Assembly: GCF_002288925.2 (NCBI RefSeq) | Contig: NW_022098031.1 | Coordinates: forward strand, 3,440,848-3,504,847 | Direction: 5' to 3' | From: Delphinapterus leucas | Taxonomy: Eukaryota; Chordata; Mammalia; Artiodactyla; Monodontidae | DNA length: 64,000 nucleotides | Shown here: positions 47,478 through 60,019 of the stretch, in pieces | Layout: every line of letters begins with the position of its first letter | Position numbering within the stretch: position 1 is the first letter of the stretch | The notes under the pieces: generated by a model | Databases searched by the model: none | What the model saw: the letters and a program-made list of their open reading frames with translations, nothing else | Told to the model about the DNA's origin: nothing | Program-made: the position numbers and the translations under genes

Positions 47478-47740
47478 AAACATTTATTCACTGCCTTCTA
47501 TGTCCCATTGGCTCTGCCAAAGGTGGCGATACAGCAGTGAATAAGAGAGCCATGGTCCCTGACGTCAGAATATTTGCAAAATGCCTGGATGGCTTTTGCA
47601 AGCACACGGTAGGTACCCAATAAATGGTTACTGATACTGTCACTGTTATTAGTATTTATTAGCATTATTCTGGTCCAGCAAAATGCTGACAATATTAAGA
47701 TGAGAGCTAGGCCTCTCTCTCCACTAGGAACATCTATTCC
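47478..47740 (-). mobile_element. L2/MIR-type remnant, antisense
   Basis: Contains acatttattcactgccttct, then cgatacagcagtgaataaga, and later taggtacccaataaatggtt. The first part matches reversed L2. The last phrase is a sense-direction L2/MIR terminus, so two scraps may abut here. Confidence 0.4.
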
Positions 47741-49990
47741 ATTACTCTCCACAGTGTGTCTTGAAATAAAGGAAGTTTAAATAAGGGTATATTACGAGAG
47801 AAGAAAGGGAGATAAAACCACTGAGCAGACCCACTGGGACCCCACAAGCATAGATAAAATTCCATTGTGAAAAGCATCTTGGCTTTATATAAGATGTAGA
47901 AGCCTCCTCTTATGGGTCTTTATTTGAGCCTGGGAAAATATTTCTCAAGGTAAGGGTAAAAGCCCTTCTCCACTATGGCTGGATACTCTTCCTCCTTCTG
48001 TGACCAGAGAGCAGGACTACGTCTTCATTTTTAAATATTTATTTAGTTCAGATGACCAGGTGGTCTTTCTCAGGAAAAAGAACAAGTAACCTACTCTGGG
48101 AGAGGTATACTCCTCTTGTTCCAATTTTCTATTGTCCAGAACAAGTACAGATTTCCCTTTGGGGACCCAAAGGGTAGTGTGGTTGGAGAAAAGAAGGTCC
48201 TGGACTGATCAAACAGGCCCCAAACCAGTTACTAAAATTGTCAATGGAGAACTAACTAAAAACACACAGCAATCATCCATATGAACAGTGCCAAGGCTAT
48301 TACACTGTCTCACTATAGCAGACATTCCTGTTCCATTCAGATTCATGGATATGTACCACACATTAATGGAAGGGGAAGAGTCATCAGTTAAATAAATGAA
48401 GAAAATTTAAAACGCAGGATACTGTGAAAGGTATTTTTATCTATGTCAAAATTTCATTGAATATTCAAAGTTCCTGCAACATCCAATCAACTGATATTTA
48501 TTAAATAAACACTACGCGTCAGTGACTATCAAACTCCAGTGGGATAAAGTCCATTTGACTTCAAAATTAGAGATAATGGGTGACAAGGACAAAACAATTT
48601 CAAGGACAATCTCTTCTACTGATAGAGAGCTACTACTAGAAGTCAGAAGGAAATTGGTTTCAATTTGGCAAATAAGGATATAAAAGAGGTAAATGTAACC
48701 TCTTCTTTTAAGAGATTTAGGAGAAGAATGAAAGGCTCAGAGACACAGATAGACAGACTCAGTCCTTAAGCCTCAAGCTACTTGCCTGTGTTTGCCTGAA
48801 AGTGAGAGAATATGCATGCATGGGTGTGTGGACGTGCACACACACATAAGGGGGGCCCTGCACACATGTTCGTTTTAAAGCTGAGCCAGACAGCTTGTTT
48901 CTAGCCTTAGTGAAGAAGCCTGTATTAAAGGAGACGTTGACAATTTAACAAAAAGAGGAACTAACTGAAGGAATCAATTCTCAGAGAGGAAAGGAGGTAA
49001 CTGGACCAAGAGGAATTAGCCTTGGATAGCAGAAGTCTTGTAGATAATCTTAACGCAAAGGTCCTTAGGGGAAAAATATAATTCTTGATGTAGAATTTAT
49101 AAAGTGTATGATGGAGTAAAGGAAACTAAAATACTCTTATTTCCAAGAATAAATAGAACTCCATAAATGGAAAGACAAACATGAAAAGTACAGCCACATA
49201 TTTTCCCAGATACAACACAAAATGCCACTTACAGTATTCTCCCTTTATTGTTTATATGAAGCAACACTCATGAAAGAGCTTTTTTTTTATTGGATTGCCC
49301 TAAATATATGTTCCCTTTGGTATGAGAATTTTCATCTTATAGTAACATCTTCCCTGTCACCAGTTAAAAGCTACCTAATTTACAGTGGAATCTTTGGTCT
49401 GTTATGAAAATTAAACTACACTTACAAATCATAATAATGTATCATTTGAATGTTTTAATGAAAGTTAAAAAAGAACCTTCCTACTGCACAGATTTAAAAG
49501 GTGTATTTGGGTCTAAATAAAAGAGAAAAATCAAAATGTAGCTCTCTTTTTATAATACAAAATTATGCTCTTGCTTCCAAAGAATAGGATACAGATGGGG
49601 CAAACAAGAACTTTCCAGTCAAGCAGTCTAGCAAACACTACCTTGGCCAAGTGATCAAAGTTACTATCACCAGGAGTAAGTGATGTTGATACTATGTACC
49701 TCCTGATAGGAGGTGAGAAGGAAGGAACTTGGCTACTGTGGTATTCTTCACCAAGCCTCACAACTCAAGTCTAATATTATTTGAAACTAAATTGAGGAGT
49801 ACTTTATAAATCACCCACCAGTAACCCTGAAAATACGTCATGGTCATGCAAAAGGCTAAAATACTGTCACAGGTCAAGGACACTAAGTCATGATGGGTAA
49901 ATGCAATGTGATAACTTGGACTGGACCACTGAACAGAAAAAGGGACATTAGTGGAAAAATTTGTGAAATCCAAATAAATTCCAGAACTTA
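47741..49990. other. No recognised gene or named repeat
   Basis: Unassigned DNA. Minus-strand frames at 49531-49973 (71-76 codons) and the plus-strand frame at 49222 have no recognised domain. Confidence 0.4.
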
Positions 49991-50007
49991 GTAAATATTA
50001 ATGTACT

Positions 50008-50332
50008 GGGGGTTTCCCTGGTGGCACAGTGGTTAAGAATCTGCCTGCCAAATCAGGGGACACAGGTTCAAGCCTTGGTCCGGGAAGATCCCACATGCTG
50101 CCACGCACCACAACTACTGAGCCTGTGCTCTAGAGCCCACGAGCCACAACTACTGAGCCAGCAAGCCACAACTACTGAAGCCTGCTCGCCTAGAGCCCGT
50201 GCTCCGCAACAAGAGAAGCCACCGCAATGAGAAGCCCGTGCACCGCAACGAAGAGTAGCCTCCGCTTGCCACAACTAGAGAAAGCCCGCACGCAGCAACG
50301 AGAACCCAACACAGTCAAAAACACAAAAAATA
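50008..50332 (+). mobile_element. Long CHR-type tRNA-derived SINE variant
   Basis: Begins gggtttccctggtggcacag like the other CHR elements, with ggttcaagcc as the B-box-like site. It then diverges into a longer body with repeated ccacaactactgag units at about 50108, 50144 and 50166, and ends in an A/C-rich tail. It is flanked by tattaatgtact and tattaatgcact (about 49996-50007 and 50334-50345). The length of about 325 bp and the different body place it in another CHR subfamily from the seven shorter copies. Confidence 0.9.
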
Positions 50333-50345
50333 TATTAATGCACTA

Positions 50346-51000
50346 GTACTGGTTTCCTAGTTTTGACAAATATACCATGGCTAACCTTAGGGGAAATGAG
50401 TAAGAGGAGTAAGAAAACTCACTACTATCTTCACAATTTTTCTACAAATATAAAATAACCTCCAAAATGCAAAGTTTATTTAAAAATCAACTTACTTTAA
50501 AAAAAGAAATTAAATTAAAACCTGGTATCTATTTCTGAATTACCTCAAATTGTAATTAAACTGCTGCAACAGAAGCACTCATGTCCCCAGTTAAAGCATG
50601 AGAACAGAATAAAAGGTTAATTTTGAAGTGTAGTTAAAAAAATCTTGAATTAAAATTAGCAACATGAAATCTACTGCCTACATTGTAAGAGCCATTCTGT
50701 TTATAGTTTCTTTCCTTCTGTTCTGAAACTATTTTTGCCATTTTATTGGACTTAGTTTTAGATGTCTTTCTGATATTTCTGAAAATATCATTTTTATATT
50801 AATTGGCTATATTCTTACGGACACAGATTTTACACAAACTTGAACCAAACTGCTATGCTAGTTGTGCTCTTCAGAATGTGAAGGCACCATGGACTACGAC
50901 CCTAATATGAAAAGTAAACATGTAAACTAGATCCAAAACACCAAGACTGTCACTTGGTTCATCAAATGATAGCATTTATTTAATACTTCCATATGATCCT
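50346..51000. other. No recognised feature
   Basis: Unassigned A+T-rich DNA. Confidence 0.4.
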
Positions 51001-51015
51001 TAAATATGTATTTCC

Positions 51016-51719
51016 TTTTTTAAACAGCCTTATTGAGATATAATTTATACAGTCTAAAATTCACCCACTTAAAGTGTACAATTCAGTGGGTTTTATTATA
51101 TTACCAGAGTTGTACAACCATCACCACGATCTAATTTTAGAACATTTCATCATCCAAAACAGAAACCCCATACCCATTAGCAGCCACTCCTCACTCCCCA
51201 TCCCACCCTCAACCCAGACAACTGTTAATCTACTTTACAGCTCTGTAAGTTTGCCTATTCTGGACATGTCATATTAATGAAATCAAACATGTGGTCCTTT
51301 ATGACTGGCTTCTGTTAAAATAATGCTTTCAAGATTCATCCATGTTGTAGCAGATATCAGCATGTCCTTTCTTTTTATGGCCAAATAATATTCCATCGAG
51401 TGAGTATACCACATTTTGTTTATCCATTTATCAGCTGATGGACATTAGGGTTATTTCCAATTTGGGGCTATTGTGAATAGAGCCGCCATGAATATTCATT
51501 TGTATACAAGTTTTTGTGTGGACATATATATTTTCATTGCTCTCAAATATATACTTCGAGGGAGAATTGAATTGCTTCATCTATGGTAACTCTATGTTGA
51601 ACATTTCGAAGAACTGCCCAACTGTTTTCCAAAGTGGCTGCACTATTTTAAAGTCCCTTCAGTAATAAATGAGGTTTCCAATTTCTCCACATTCTCAACA
51701 CTTGTCATTGTCTGGCTTA
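51016..51719 (-). mobile_element. L1MA-like LINE 3' end, antisense, with target duplication
   Basis: Reversed L1 3' UTR and ORF2 end: cttattgagatataatttat, gttgtacaaccatcaccacg, gaatagagccgccatgaata and cccaactgttttccaaagtg. The flanks aaatatgtatttcc (51002-51015) and aaacatgtattttc (51720-51733) agree at 12 of 14 bases and are the likely target duplication. This is therefore a complete 5'-truncated insertion of about 700 bp. Confidence 0.88.
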
Positions 51720-51734
51720 AAACATGTATTTTCA

Positions 51735-52795
51735 ATACTCATCACTTCTCTTGGTCATGTTACTCCCTATTAAAATTGTTTGTTGTCTTCTGATCTCCTT
51801 CCCAAGGAAACTCCTATGTTGCCAAACAACTCTACAAAACAAGTTTTAAATGATACGAAATATACTAAATCCATAATCCATCTTAATTCTATTATTTTCA
51901 AAGTGTTTTATTTCATTCCCCTCTGACCTAATCATTATCCTTCTTTCTTCCATTAATAATGACTTTAATATGACTTTTCAAAATATAAATTCCCACTAAA
52001 GTAATTCTTAGCAAAGCAATTAATGTGACATGCATTTATATGGGTGACAGGAGCAAAATTATTAATTTAGCCATGTTCATAGACTTCTCTCTTTCTCCAG
52101 TCAAAGATAATTGTGTGATTCAGTTTCTTATTGCTGCCCAGGACCCATTAACGAATCATAAAATCAATTGGATGGGTCATAACTGAGATTTTTAAATAGA
52201 GGACGGAGGAGAATAGAGGGGAACGGTGGAGTGGACCAAAATGGAATGGAATAAAATAGAAATGTTAGAGTCCACTGCATTATTTTCTGATACTTTTCAC
52301 TCGTTTTATATGTTCAAGAAAGTTTGAAAGCCACTGCTGAAATCACAAATTTGATTTTCCCTTACCTCTTAAACAAGAGTAATTCTTTCCTAAATTGAAA
52401 GAACTGAAAAAGGTAGAAAGGGAAGTATTTTTAAAAGACAGATTGTGAAAAAGGAATTTGGAGAATTAATCTGAAGAGAAAAGAGCTGTGAGTTAGAAAA
52501 GGAAATTTTAATAAACGCTGATAGTGAGCTACATATTTAGCTTATTTTTATGTCTGTTGAAGGTCAGAGCAAGTAAAGAATAGGATACATTTTTAATTAT
52601 TTTGGACTATAAACTTTGCCTCTTGCATGCCATTCTGCTCTGATACTAAGTAATGAGTTTCTAGGTTATTAAAAGCCACATAATATATTCATACTTACAA
52701 ATATATGTTCATTTATGTAAACAGGCATTTATTATGATTGGAAAAGATGACTTAACAAGTCTCTATGGAAAGGGAATTTGTCTTTTTTAGAGATG
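51735..52795. other. No recognised gene or named repeat
   Basis: Unassigned DNA. The stretch 52190-52345 (ggacggaggagaatagaggg, ccactgctgaaatcac) may be a decayed DNA transposon, but I cannot name it. Confidence 0.35.
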
Positions 52796-52799
52796 ACAG

Positions 52800-53040
52800 G
52801 AGCTTATAGGTAAGAGCATAAACTTTGGAGTCAGACAGACTTCAGCTTATCCCAACTTTACTTCCAATTACATATGGTACACTGGGAAAATGACTCAACC
52901 TATATAAGACTCAATTTTCTTCAGAAAACCCATTAGGTTGCCTTAAAAATCAAATCATATAAGTCATATTAAAACAAACTTAGTGCAATATCCTACAACC
53001 CAGCACACAGTATCAGTAAATGGAAGCTATTTTTATTCAA
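52800..53040 (+). mobile_element. MIR SINE, sense
   Basis: Contains aactttggagtcagacagac, then gggaaaatgactcaaccta, and a terminal agcacacagtatcagtaaat. This is MIR order from tRNA-like head to tail. Confidence 0.8.
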
Positions 53041-53044
53041 ATTA

Positions 53045-54740
53045 TTTTATAAGTCTTAAAAGTATTTTAAAGCAGATAATCCAAAGATATAGTCCATTTT
53101 AATCGAGAGAAAGTGAGTGGATACATTAGAAATGCTGCTGGTGTGTAAGCAATCAGACAAGGACCAGCACCATGCAGTGATTCTATCGACTGCCAGTTCA
53201 TGTAACTACCGCATTCATTACAGTTTTTAAAACTGACATGTGACAAGTAAAAGAAAAAAAAGAAAAGAAAAAAAACCAGATTATTCCTTGTGTTCCAATT
53301 TCCAATAATAAAAGGGAATTATAGCTGAAATCAGCTCTATAACTGTTCCCTGATAGCACAGGAAATCTGTGTGCATCAACCAGGTAAAATTATAAGGCAT
53401 CAAGACATATACAGGAATAGGATATTGTAAACAATTATAACTTATGCATTTTATATAACCTTGATTAAACTACACCATACCTCTGGAAAGACAAGCAGGC
53501 TGGCATAAACACCATTTGTTAAATGTGAAGCAACCGGGGAAAATGGAGATGGAAAGAGCTGATCAAGAAAGTCTAGGAAATCAACTGCAAATTAAAATAT
53601 TGGAATAACTACTTTAAACTCATGCTCCTGTTGTAATCTGGTTGAAGTCCTTTGCAACCAGTTAGTTCACTTAGAAAATGTCACTTCTAAGAACCTCTAA
53701 CACTTGCTCATACAAGGGAATTACACACATGTCAGAGAGGTTCCACTGTGACCGATAATCCTCCCCAGGCTGCCTACAAAGCGTGAGGTTTCTGAGACAC
53801 CTCCAGATTACCTAGTAAACTGCACAATCCACTGGTATCTATTCTAAATAATTCATCAATATCATGACCAAAAGTAAATCTGCAACCAAAATCATGTCTA
53901 GTCTGGTGTCTGACACATAGTAGGTCCTCAACAAGTGATTATTAGAGGGAGGCAAGAGATCAGGAACAGTAAGATCTATTGTCTTAAGTAACAACACCTA
54001 TTTCATTTCATTCTCTAACAGAATTTTCCCCAAATTCTAAAAGATTATTTCTTCAATTATTAGAAAAAACTACAAACATTCATTGCTGTGGACAAAGGTG
54101 TGTATTAAATATTGAAGATTTAACCTATTTAAAACAGGTAACAGATAAAAGGGCCATTCGCTCCTAATAACAGGAGCAAAAAGGAAGAGAAGGGATAAAG
54201 AGAAAAACAAAATTAAGTTAATTGGATACCACCAGAGAATGTTAAAGTACCACCTTATTTTTCCAAAAATTAATGGATAAAGAGAAAAATATAAAACTTA
54301 TGATACTACTCCTGTTTAAAATGTATCTCACAGTAAATATGAGACAGGTTTATGTAGGGAAATCCTACCTAATAAATGCAAACAGAAGGAAAGAATTAGA
54401 CTGCCACCATTTTTCAGTAGCTAATAAAATAACTGATTTGTGCAATCAATAGCCATCAATGAATGGTAAAACCACTGGGAGCAAAGTTGATGGCAAAGTT
54501 CAGGCTGCCACCCGTCACCATCTGAACCCCATCTGATGTGATGAAATGTGAAATACACAGCACCACTTACGAATTATTCTTGCAAAAAATATATGTAAAT
54601 CTAAATAAGTCTTTCAATCTAACTTCCAGTCTACGGGGAACATGTAGAATAGGGGAATGAGTTAAATATCTGGACAAAGGAGTAGTGAGAAAAATCTAAG
54701 CTCCAAAACGTGGGACTTTCTACAGGACAACTAACTGCTT
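53045..54740. other. No recognised gene; mostly unassigned
   Basis: A short L2/MIR terminus is visible at about 53900-53955 (ctgacacatagtaggtcctc). The rest is unassigned A+T-rich DNA. Confidence 0.4.
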
Positions 54741-54744
54741 CTAC

Positions 54745-54950
54745 AAAATGAACAAATGGGAGAGAGGGAAGATGGGATGAAGAGAGGGATGGGGGAAATG
54801 AAGAAGGGTTGAGTGGAAAAAGGAAAGATGGAGGGATGGTGAGAAACGGAGGGAGGAAGGGAAGGGGGGAGGTAAGGAGAAGGGAAGGACAGAGGTAAGC
54901 AGAAGGATAGGAGGGAGGAAGGGAGGGAGGGAGGGAGCGAGAGATGAAAG
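54745..54950. repeat. Polypurine (GGAA/GGGA-rich) low-complexity tract
   Basis: About 200 bases of nearly pure purine with ggagggaggaagggaggga-type units, densest at 54830-54945. Its pyrimidine complement is stop-poor and produces a spurious 131-codon Pro/Ser-rich frame on the minus strand. Confidence 0.9.
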
Positions 54951-55227
54951 AAGTTAGCTCTTAGATCCAAAGAACCCAAGAGACTTAAAGAACACAACCA
55001 GATCCAAGGTATGGATCTTGTCTGGAACCTGATTTGAAGAAACCAACTGTTTAAAACAAACACACATTTCTTAGACAAACAAGTAAATGTGAATTTGATA
55101 TGAACTGAGGATAACCTTAAGCTCATTTTATTTGAGGTTATAATTAAACTGTATTTAGTGGTCTACTAATGACGAAGTAATAGCTTTAAGTGCTATACAG
55201 CTGAAAGCTAATTACAACAGATGAAGA

Positions 55228-55345
55228 CAGGAAGCTCCAAGGGAGGGACCACGTTTACTTTTCTCTCTGCTGTGCCCTCCGACACTAACACAGCACCCAC
55301 ACTGTGAGACAATGGGCCACTCAGTGATTACTGAATGACTGTATC
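55228..55345 (+). mobile_element. L2 LINE 3' terminus, sense
   Basis: Reads gaagctccaagggagggacc, then cgacactaacacagcaccca, then cagtgattactgaatgact. This is the L2 order of gctccatgagggcagggacc ... cctagcacagtg ... tgttgaatga. Confidence 0.5.
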
Positions 55346-55640
55346 TAGGATAGTCTAAGAGCACATCTCAGAAGCTTGCCTGGGAACTTCAACAAGTGAA
55401 ATACAGCAAATAACAGAAAGCTCTTGAGAACATTCAAACTGTTTAAAGTGGCTAGAATTTCACGCAGATTTGGAAGAAAAATGAGAGAGGGCGCTGCAGT
55501 AGCAAGGAGGAAGCAAATCATAATTACACTCTATATGTTATGCTATGAACTTTGTGTTTTACCCTTTTGGTAGAGGGCAGTCATGGAAAGGGTTGCACTA
55601 TACACAAACTTGAATGAGGTTTTAAAAAGCTTTCCGTAGA
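55346..55640. other. No recognised feature
   Basis: Unassigned DNA. Confidence 0.4.
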
Positions 55641-55641
55641 A

Positions 55642-55849
55642 CAGAGTTTTTCAATACCTGCACTGTTGACATTTTGGCCGGGTAATTCTTTGCTGTCTTG
55701 CGCACTGCAGAATGTTTACCAACATCCCTAGCCTCTCCCATCTAGATGCCAATACAACCCAGTTGTGACAACCAATTAAGTATCTCCAGACACTGCCAAA
55801 TTTTACCTGGGGGCAGGAGCAAAATTTCCTCCAGCTGAGAATCATGGCA
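55642..55849 (-). mobile_element. MER20 hAT-Charlie DNA transposon, nearly full length
   Basis: Reversed MER20 from end to end: cagagtttttcaatacctgc, then gacattttggccgggtaatt, accaacatccctagcctctc, ccagttgtgacaaccaatta, ctccagacactgccaaattt, and a terminal ccagctgagaatcat. It is about 208 bp and non-autonomous. The 8-bp target duplication is not evident. Confidence 0.88.
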
Positions 55850-55855
55850 CTATAA

Positions 55856-56105
55856 CTTTTGTGAATCAGAAGGTGAAACTCAAGGCAGGGAAACAGATCA
55901 GAAGGCTACTGCACAGAGAGAGTAAGTACCTAAACTAACGTGGTAGTGTGGGGAATGGAGAAAAACAGATTTGAGTGACAGCAGAGAGGCAAACACAGCA
56001 ACCAATTATGGGTAGTGACTGAGGCTTAACAATGGTCAAAGACAATGCCCAGCTACATTGACTGAGCAACTGGATGGGAGGGCTAATCATTCAAACATGG
56101 ACTAA
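55856..56105. other. No recognised feature
   Basis: Unassigned DNA. Confidence 0.4.
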
Positions 56106-56109
56106 AGAT

Positions 56110-56290
56110 GAGAGGGGGCTCATTTATTCATTTATCCAACAACTAGCGGGTAATATGGTGAACAACAACAAAAAATACCAATACCCTTCTTCTTCTGGAA
56201 CTGATTTTCTAATAGATGTACGCAAGTCAACAAACACAGGAATAACCTAACTTCTAAGAATGATAATTGCTATAAAGAGATGATGCCTGT
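56110..56290 (-). mobile_element. L2 LINE 3' end, antisense
   Basis: Reversed L2: ctcatttattcatttatcca, then aatatggtgaacaacaac, then ctaatagatgtacgcaagtc and aacaaacacaggaataacc. Confidence 0.5.
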
Positions 56291-56344
56291 GAAAATGTTT
56301 AAAATCTGAAGCTGGACACATAGAAAGAGATATTAGTATCGTAT

Positions 56345-56640
56345 AGTTGTTTCATCGTGCAGGCTTGGAATTGGAAGACATGATCTTTCATTCCAATTCT
56401 GCTATTAATTGGTTGTGTTACTTGGAAATGTTGCTTGGCCTGTGTAAGTCTCAGTTTCCCCCAATTGTGACATGAGGATAATAAGAGTACTTATTTAATA
56501 GGGCTGTTATGAGTTTTAAACAGGAAAGAACATAGTTGTGGGTGTACATGTCTATATGGCCATGTATGTGTGTAGAATCTTACCACAATGTCTGGCACAT
56601 ATAAGAACTCAATAATAACTATTATCATATAATCATTCAG
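56345..56640 (+). mobile_element. MIR SINE, sense, with a short internal insertion
   Basis: Contains gtaagtctcagtttccccca, then gtgacatgaggataataaga, a GT-rich insertion (gggtgtacatgtctatatgg), and the terminal atgtctggcacatataagaa and ctcaataataact. Confidence 0.8.
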
Positions 56641-56704
56641 TTGCGTGTGGGGAGGGAGAGAGCTAGGGCTTAACAGCTTTTCTCAAAGCCATTCAGCACT
56701 TGGG

Positions 56705-56832
56705 TTTTTCATGCTTTATGCCTTCATTCAACAAGTTTTCATCGTGTGCATACTCTGTAGTTGATACTGTTCTAAGAGCCAGGGACCCAGCAGTGAACAA
56801 GACAGACAAGGTTCCAGGCTTCAGCACCAAAG
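56705..56832 (-). mobile_element. L2 LINE 3' end, antisense
   Basis: Reversed L2: gccttcattcaacaagtttt, then catactctgtagttgatact, then gacccagcagtgaacaagac and agacaaggttccaggct. The 77-codon frame at 56700-56933 reads through it. Confidence 0.65.
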
Positions 56833-56834
56833 CT

Positions 56835-57325
56835 ATTCCTGGCAGCTTCATCCTTCTCAGCAGCTGGGTCTTTCCACTTCACAGGCTGTCTGGGCACATC
56901 CTTGATGTACAATCAGCAAAATTCCCATCATGACTTCGTATTGATCCATTTCAATGGCAATATATAACAGCTAAAAAGCTTCACCAGAGTCTGAAGGTAT
57001 TTAGAAGATTAGACACCTGTTTCCCCCTTGCCAATCTTTGATGATATTAGGTTGAAAGTTGTTTGAGAGAAAAATGGCTTGGCTCTATAGAAAGCAATTC
57101 CAGTCAACAATGGTAGCCAAGCTGAAATCTTGCTAAAATTGCATCCTGGGGCTAGTTGTGCTCTAAATAATGATATTTACATCTCCTAAGTGGGAGCAAT
57201 AGGAAGAACAGCTGAGAATAGAGAACAGATTAATACTGCAGACATTCTTGAATTGATGGATTCCGGGAGCTGGAGGGTTGCTCACTGCCGTCCTATATCA
57301 GCTTCTGAGTGATTACTGGGTCAGG
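56835..57325. other. No recognised feature
   Basis: Unassigned DNA. Confidence 0.4.
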
Positions 57326-57332
57326 ATCTGAG

Positions 57333-57500
57333 TCAGTGGGTCTCAACCTGGGTCAGACGTGACTGTCACTTGGACATATCTTAAAAATAGGCAGACCTGG
57401 GCCTTCCCCCTCAGACATTCTCATTTAATTAGATTGGGTGGGGCCTGGGTGTTGGTATTTTTATAAAGTTCCCCAGATGATTCTAAAGTTTATAACTTCT
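57333..57500 (+). mobile_element. MER5A hAT-Charlie DNA transposon
   Basis: Starts cagtgggtctcaacctggg and continues with cctgggccttccccctcaga and gattgggtggggcctgggtg, ending near agatgattctaaagttt. This is the MER5A order. It is non-autonomous and about 168 bp. Confidence 0.75.
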
Positions 57501-57504
57501 TCTG

Positions 57505-58695
57505 TGGACCATCGATCACAGCAAATAATAATCAGTGTATGACTTCAACTGAAATGTTTTCAAAAAGGAGAAGGTATGAAGTTGTCAAATTAATTAGAAG
57601 AAAAACTATAAGTTATTTTATCCACTCCTCCTCCCTGGGTCATCCTCAAATTATCATTACTTCTTTTAATCCCAAGTCTCAACAGAAGAATAGTGATTAT
57701 TATTGAACTAATAATCTAATTCATTAACAATAATTCATATTAACCTAGTAACTATTTTTAAGAAGCTGCATTTTTTTGATATATGGTTTAAATAAACTAA
57801 CACAGAGAAAAAATATAAATCCATTTTTTAAAATTCCTAAAAATAACTTTAGCCCTCAAAATTTAATTTCTTATCTTGATCTCTATCATCTTTCTTTCAC
57901 ACTTTGTTAAACTGGATGCCAGGTTCCAATTTAATATAAAATAGGTGCTCTGTATTGGAGGACAACTGTACCCAAAAGCAGCCAATTAAGAGGATACTGT
58001 AATCTTATAATAAATGACAGAAATTTGGATTGATAGCATTCACTGAAAACAAAAATTAAAAAATAAGTTATATTTTAAATGAACCAAAAATAAATATAAT
58101 TTCAGAGGCACTATTTTTCTGACAAAATTGCATGAAAATATTACAAGACATTGTTCACTTCATTTCTGATTCACTCAAAAAAAGGATCATTTCATTTTCC
58201 AATGTTTCGCATCATTTGCTTTATATTTCACCAAGCAACTGCTCATTGTGAAATTTGATATCAAATGCAAGAAAAGATGGCATCCTAAGCACAGGAGATA
58301 TTTGAATGGAGACTAATTTTTGAGGTAAATATCAATAAACAGCTTCATGTTATAGAAACTTTTTCTCCCTACTCAACTTTATATATGGATAATAAGGACT
58401 CTGTGCATTATTCTACAATTATTATCAAAGAGCAGAATGAGCTGATTAGTCACTAAAACCACAGGTGATCAGATTAGTAAAATACTCAAAGAATCACATA
58501 AAATGTTATCTTTACATACAAAATAGCCATCAGCCCTAACAACAATTGATATCAAGGTTCAATATTATTCTGAAATCAACTATTGATCTTAAAGTAGAAT
58601 ATATATGAGATACAAAGGCTTTTTGTCTACGCTAGAAACAATAGTCTATACCAGTTGCTGACAAATAGTATTAAACAATAATTATAATGTGATAC
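57505..58695. other. No recognised gene or named repeat
   Basis: A+T-rich unassigned DNA. Confidence 0.4.
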
Positions 58696-58699
58696 TCTA

Positions 58700-58870
58700 A
58701 TGCTTTACATAATGTTTTATTGTTTATATAATATGAAGATATTATTACCCCACTTTATAGATGTGGAAATTGAGGCTCAGAAGTGCTAAGAGATGCACCC
58801 AAGGATGTTGGGTTACAAGAGGTAGATATGAAATTCAAAGCCAAATCTTGGCTCCAGATATAAAGGTTTT
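58700..58870 (-). mobile_element. MIR SINE, antisense
   Basis: Reversed MIR core: agatattattaccccacttt, then atagatgtggaaattgaggc and cagaagtgctaagagatgca. Confidence 0.75.
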
Positions 58871-58874
58871 GGTT

Positions 58875-59395
58875 TTCTAAACGGTACTTCTGTGACTTTT
58901 AAGAATATTTATAAGTATTTTTAGCAAAAAGGCCAGAGAAGTACCTTTCTTTATTATTTCTATGGAATGGGAACATTTCTTTCTAACGTCTGGGGCCAGA
59001 AAGACAACTTTATTTTTACTTTATTTTATTTTCTAGGAGGGAAAAGTGGGCAGATATGTCATAAAAATGACAGAATTTACCAAGAAACCCTGTTTTTAAG
59101 CAATTCCCATCATCCTTCAGTCACGTCTGTCCATTCAAATTAATACACAAGGAGCAAATTCTACAAAAGCACTCAAAGTATCTCCTTCATCATCAAATCT
59201 GTATTTCAGCTCCTTTCTAAAGTTTACTTAGCCAGAAGCTTACGATTATTCAATTAACTCCCCAGACCCCAAAACACTCACGTAAGTAATGACCTTTACA
59301 CATCAGTCATAGTAGGAACCATCGTCTACTGATTTAAATTATTTCAAGCCTGGCACGAAGTAGATGTATCTTTGTTAAGCTAAGTCGCTAATCTC
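58875..59395. other. No recognised feature
   Basis: Unassigned A+T-rich DNA. Confidence 0.4.
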
Positions 59396-59399
59396 CTCA

Positions 59400-59570
59400 T
59401 TATATGCTTTTGTGTATGAGATGTAAATTCACATTTGTGTGAACATTTAACTAATCTAACCCCTCCTGTATACTAGCAACTCATAAGGGCAGCACTGTAC
59501 CTTTTTCTGTTAGTAATTATACACCCAGAGCAGAGCATGCTGCCTGGCACACAGTTGGCCCTTATCCTGT
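59400..59570 (+). mobile_element. L2 LINE 3' terminus, sense
   Basis: Contains ctagcaactcataagggcag, then cactgtacctttttctgtta, then gctgcctggcacacagttgg. Confidence 0.5.
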
Positions 59571-60015
59571 CACGAGATTTTATATACAGTCCTTAGAATA
59601 ATGGAAGACTCAGGCCTATAGCAAGCACGCTAAGTGTCTACTGTCATTGCTGGTTTTGAATCAACGAATGAATCACTGACAACCTTATCACAGCCTGATG
59701 TAGCAGATAAGGAAGCTTTTACAGTCTGTATTTTTACCAGATTTTTTTTTAACTTAGAGAAATAACATAAGTTGACCAAAAATACTTGGCAAGGATCTAT
59801 CTTGCAATGCCATATCATAGAAATTAAATGAATCAGACTAAGACCTGATTAAAAGAAGGGAGACGTATCTTGGCAGTTCCTAAAATATGAATCTAATCAG
59901 CAACTTCAGACCATAGGAAGCAGATAAGCCAGCCCCCCTGAGTGTATCTCAGTCCTGACTAGCATTCAATTCCTTTATTCAGCATGGCAGACTGTGTTTT
60001 TCAAAGTTGGTGGCA
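59571..60015. other. No recognised feature
   Basis: Unassigned DNA. The 62-codon minus-strand frame at 59630-59818 has no recognised domain. Confidence 0.4.
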
Positions 60016-60019
60016 ACAG

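Noticed and set aside
54731..55126. 131-codon minus-strand frame rich in Ser, Pro and Leu
   Set aside because: It is produced by a polypurine tract whose pyrimidine complement lacks stop codons.
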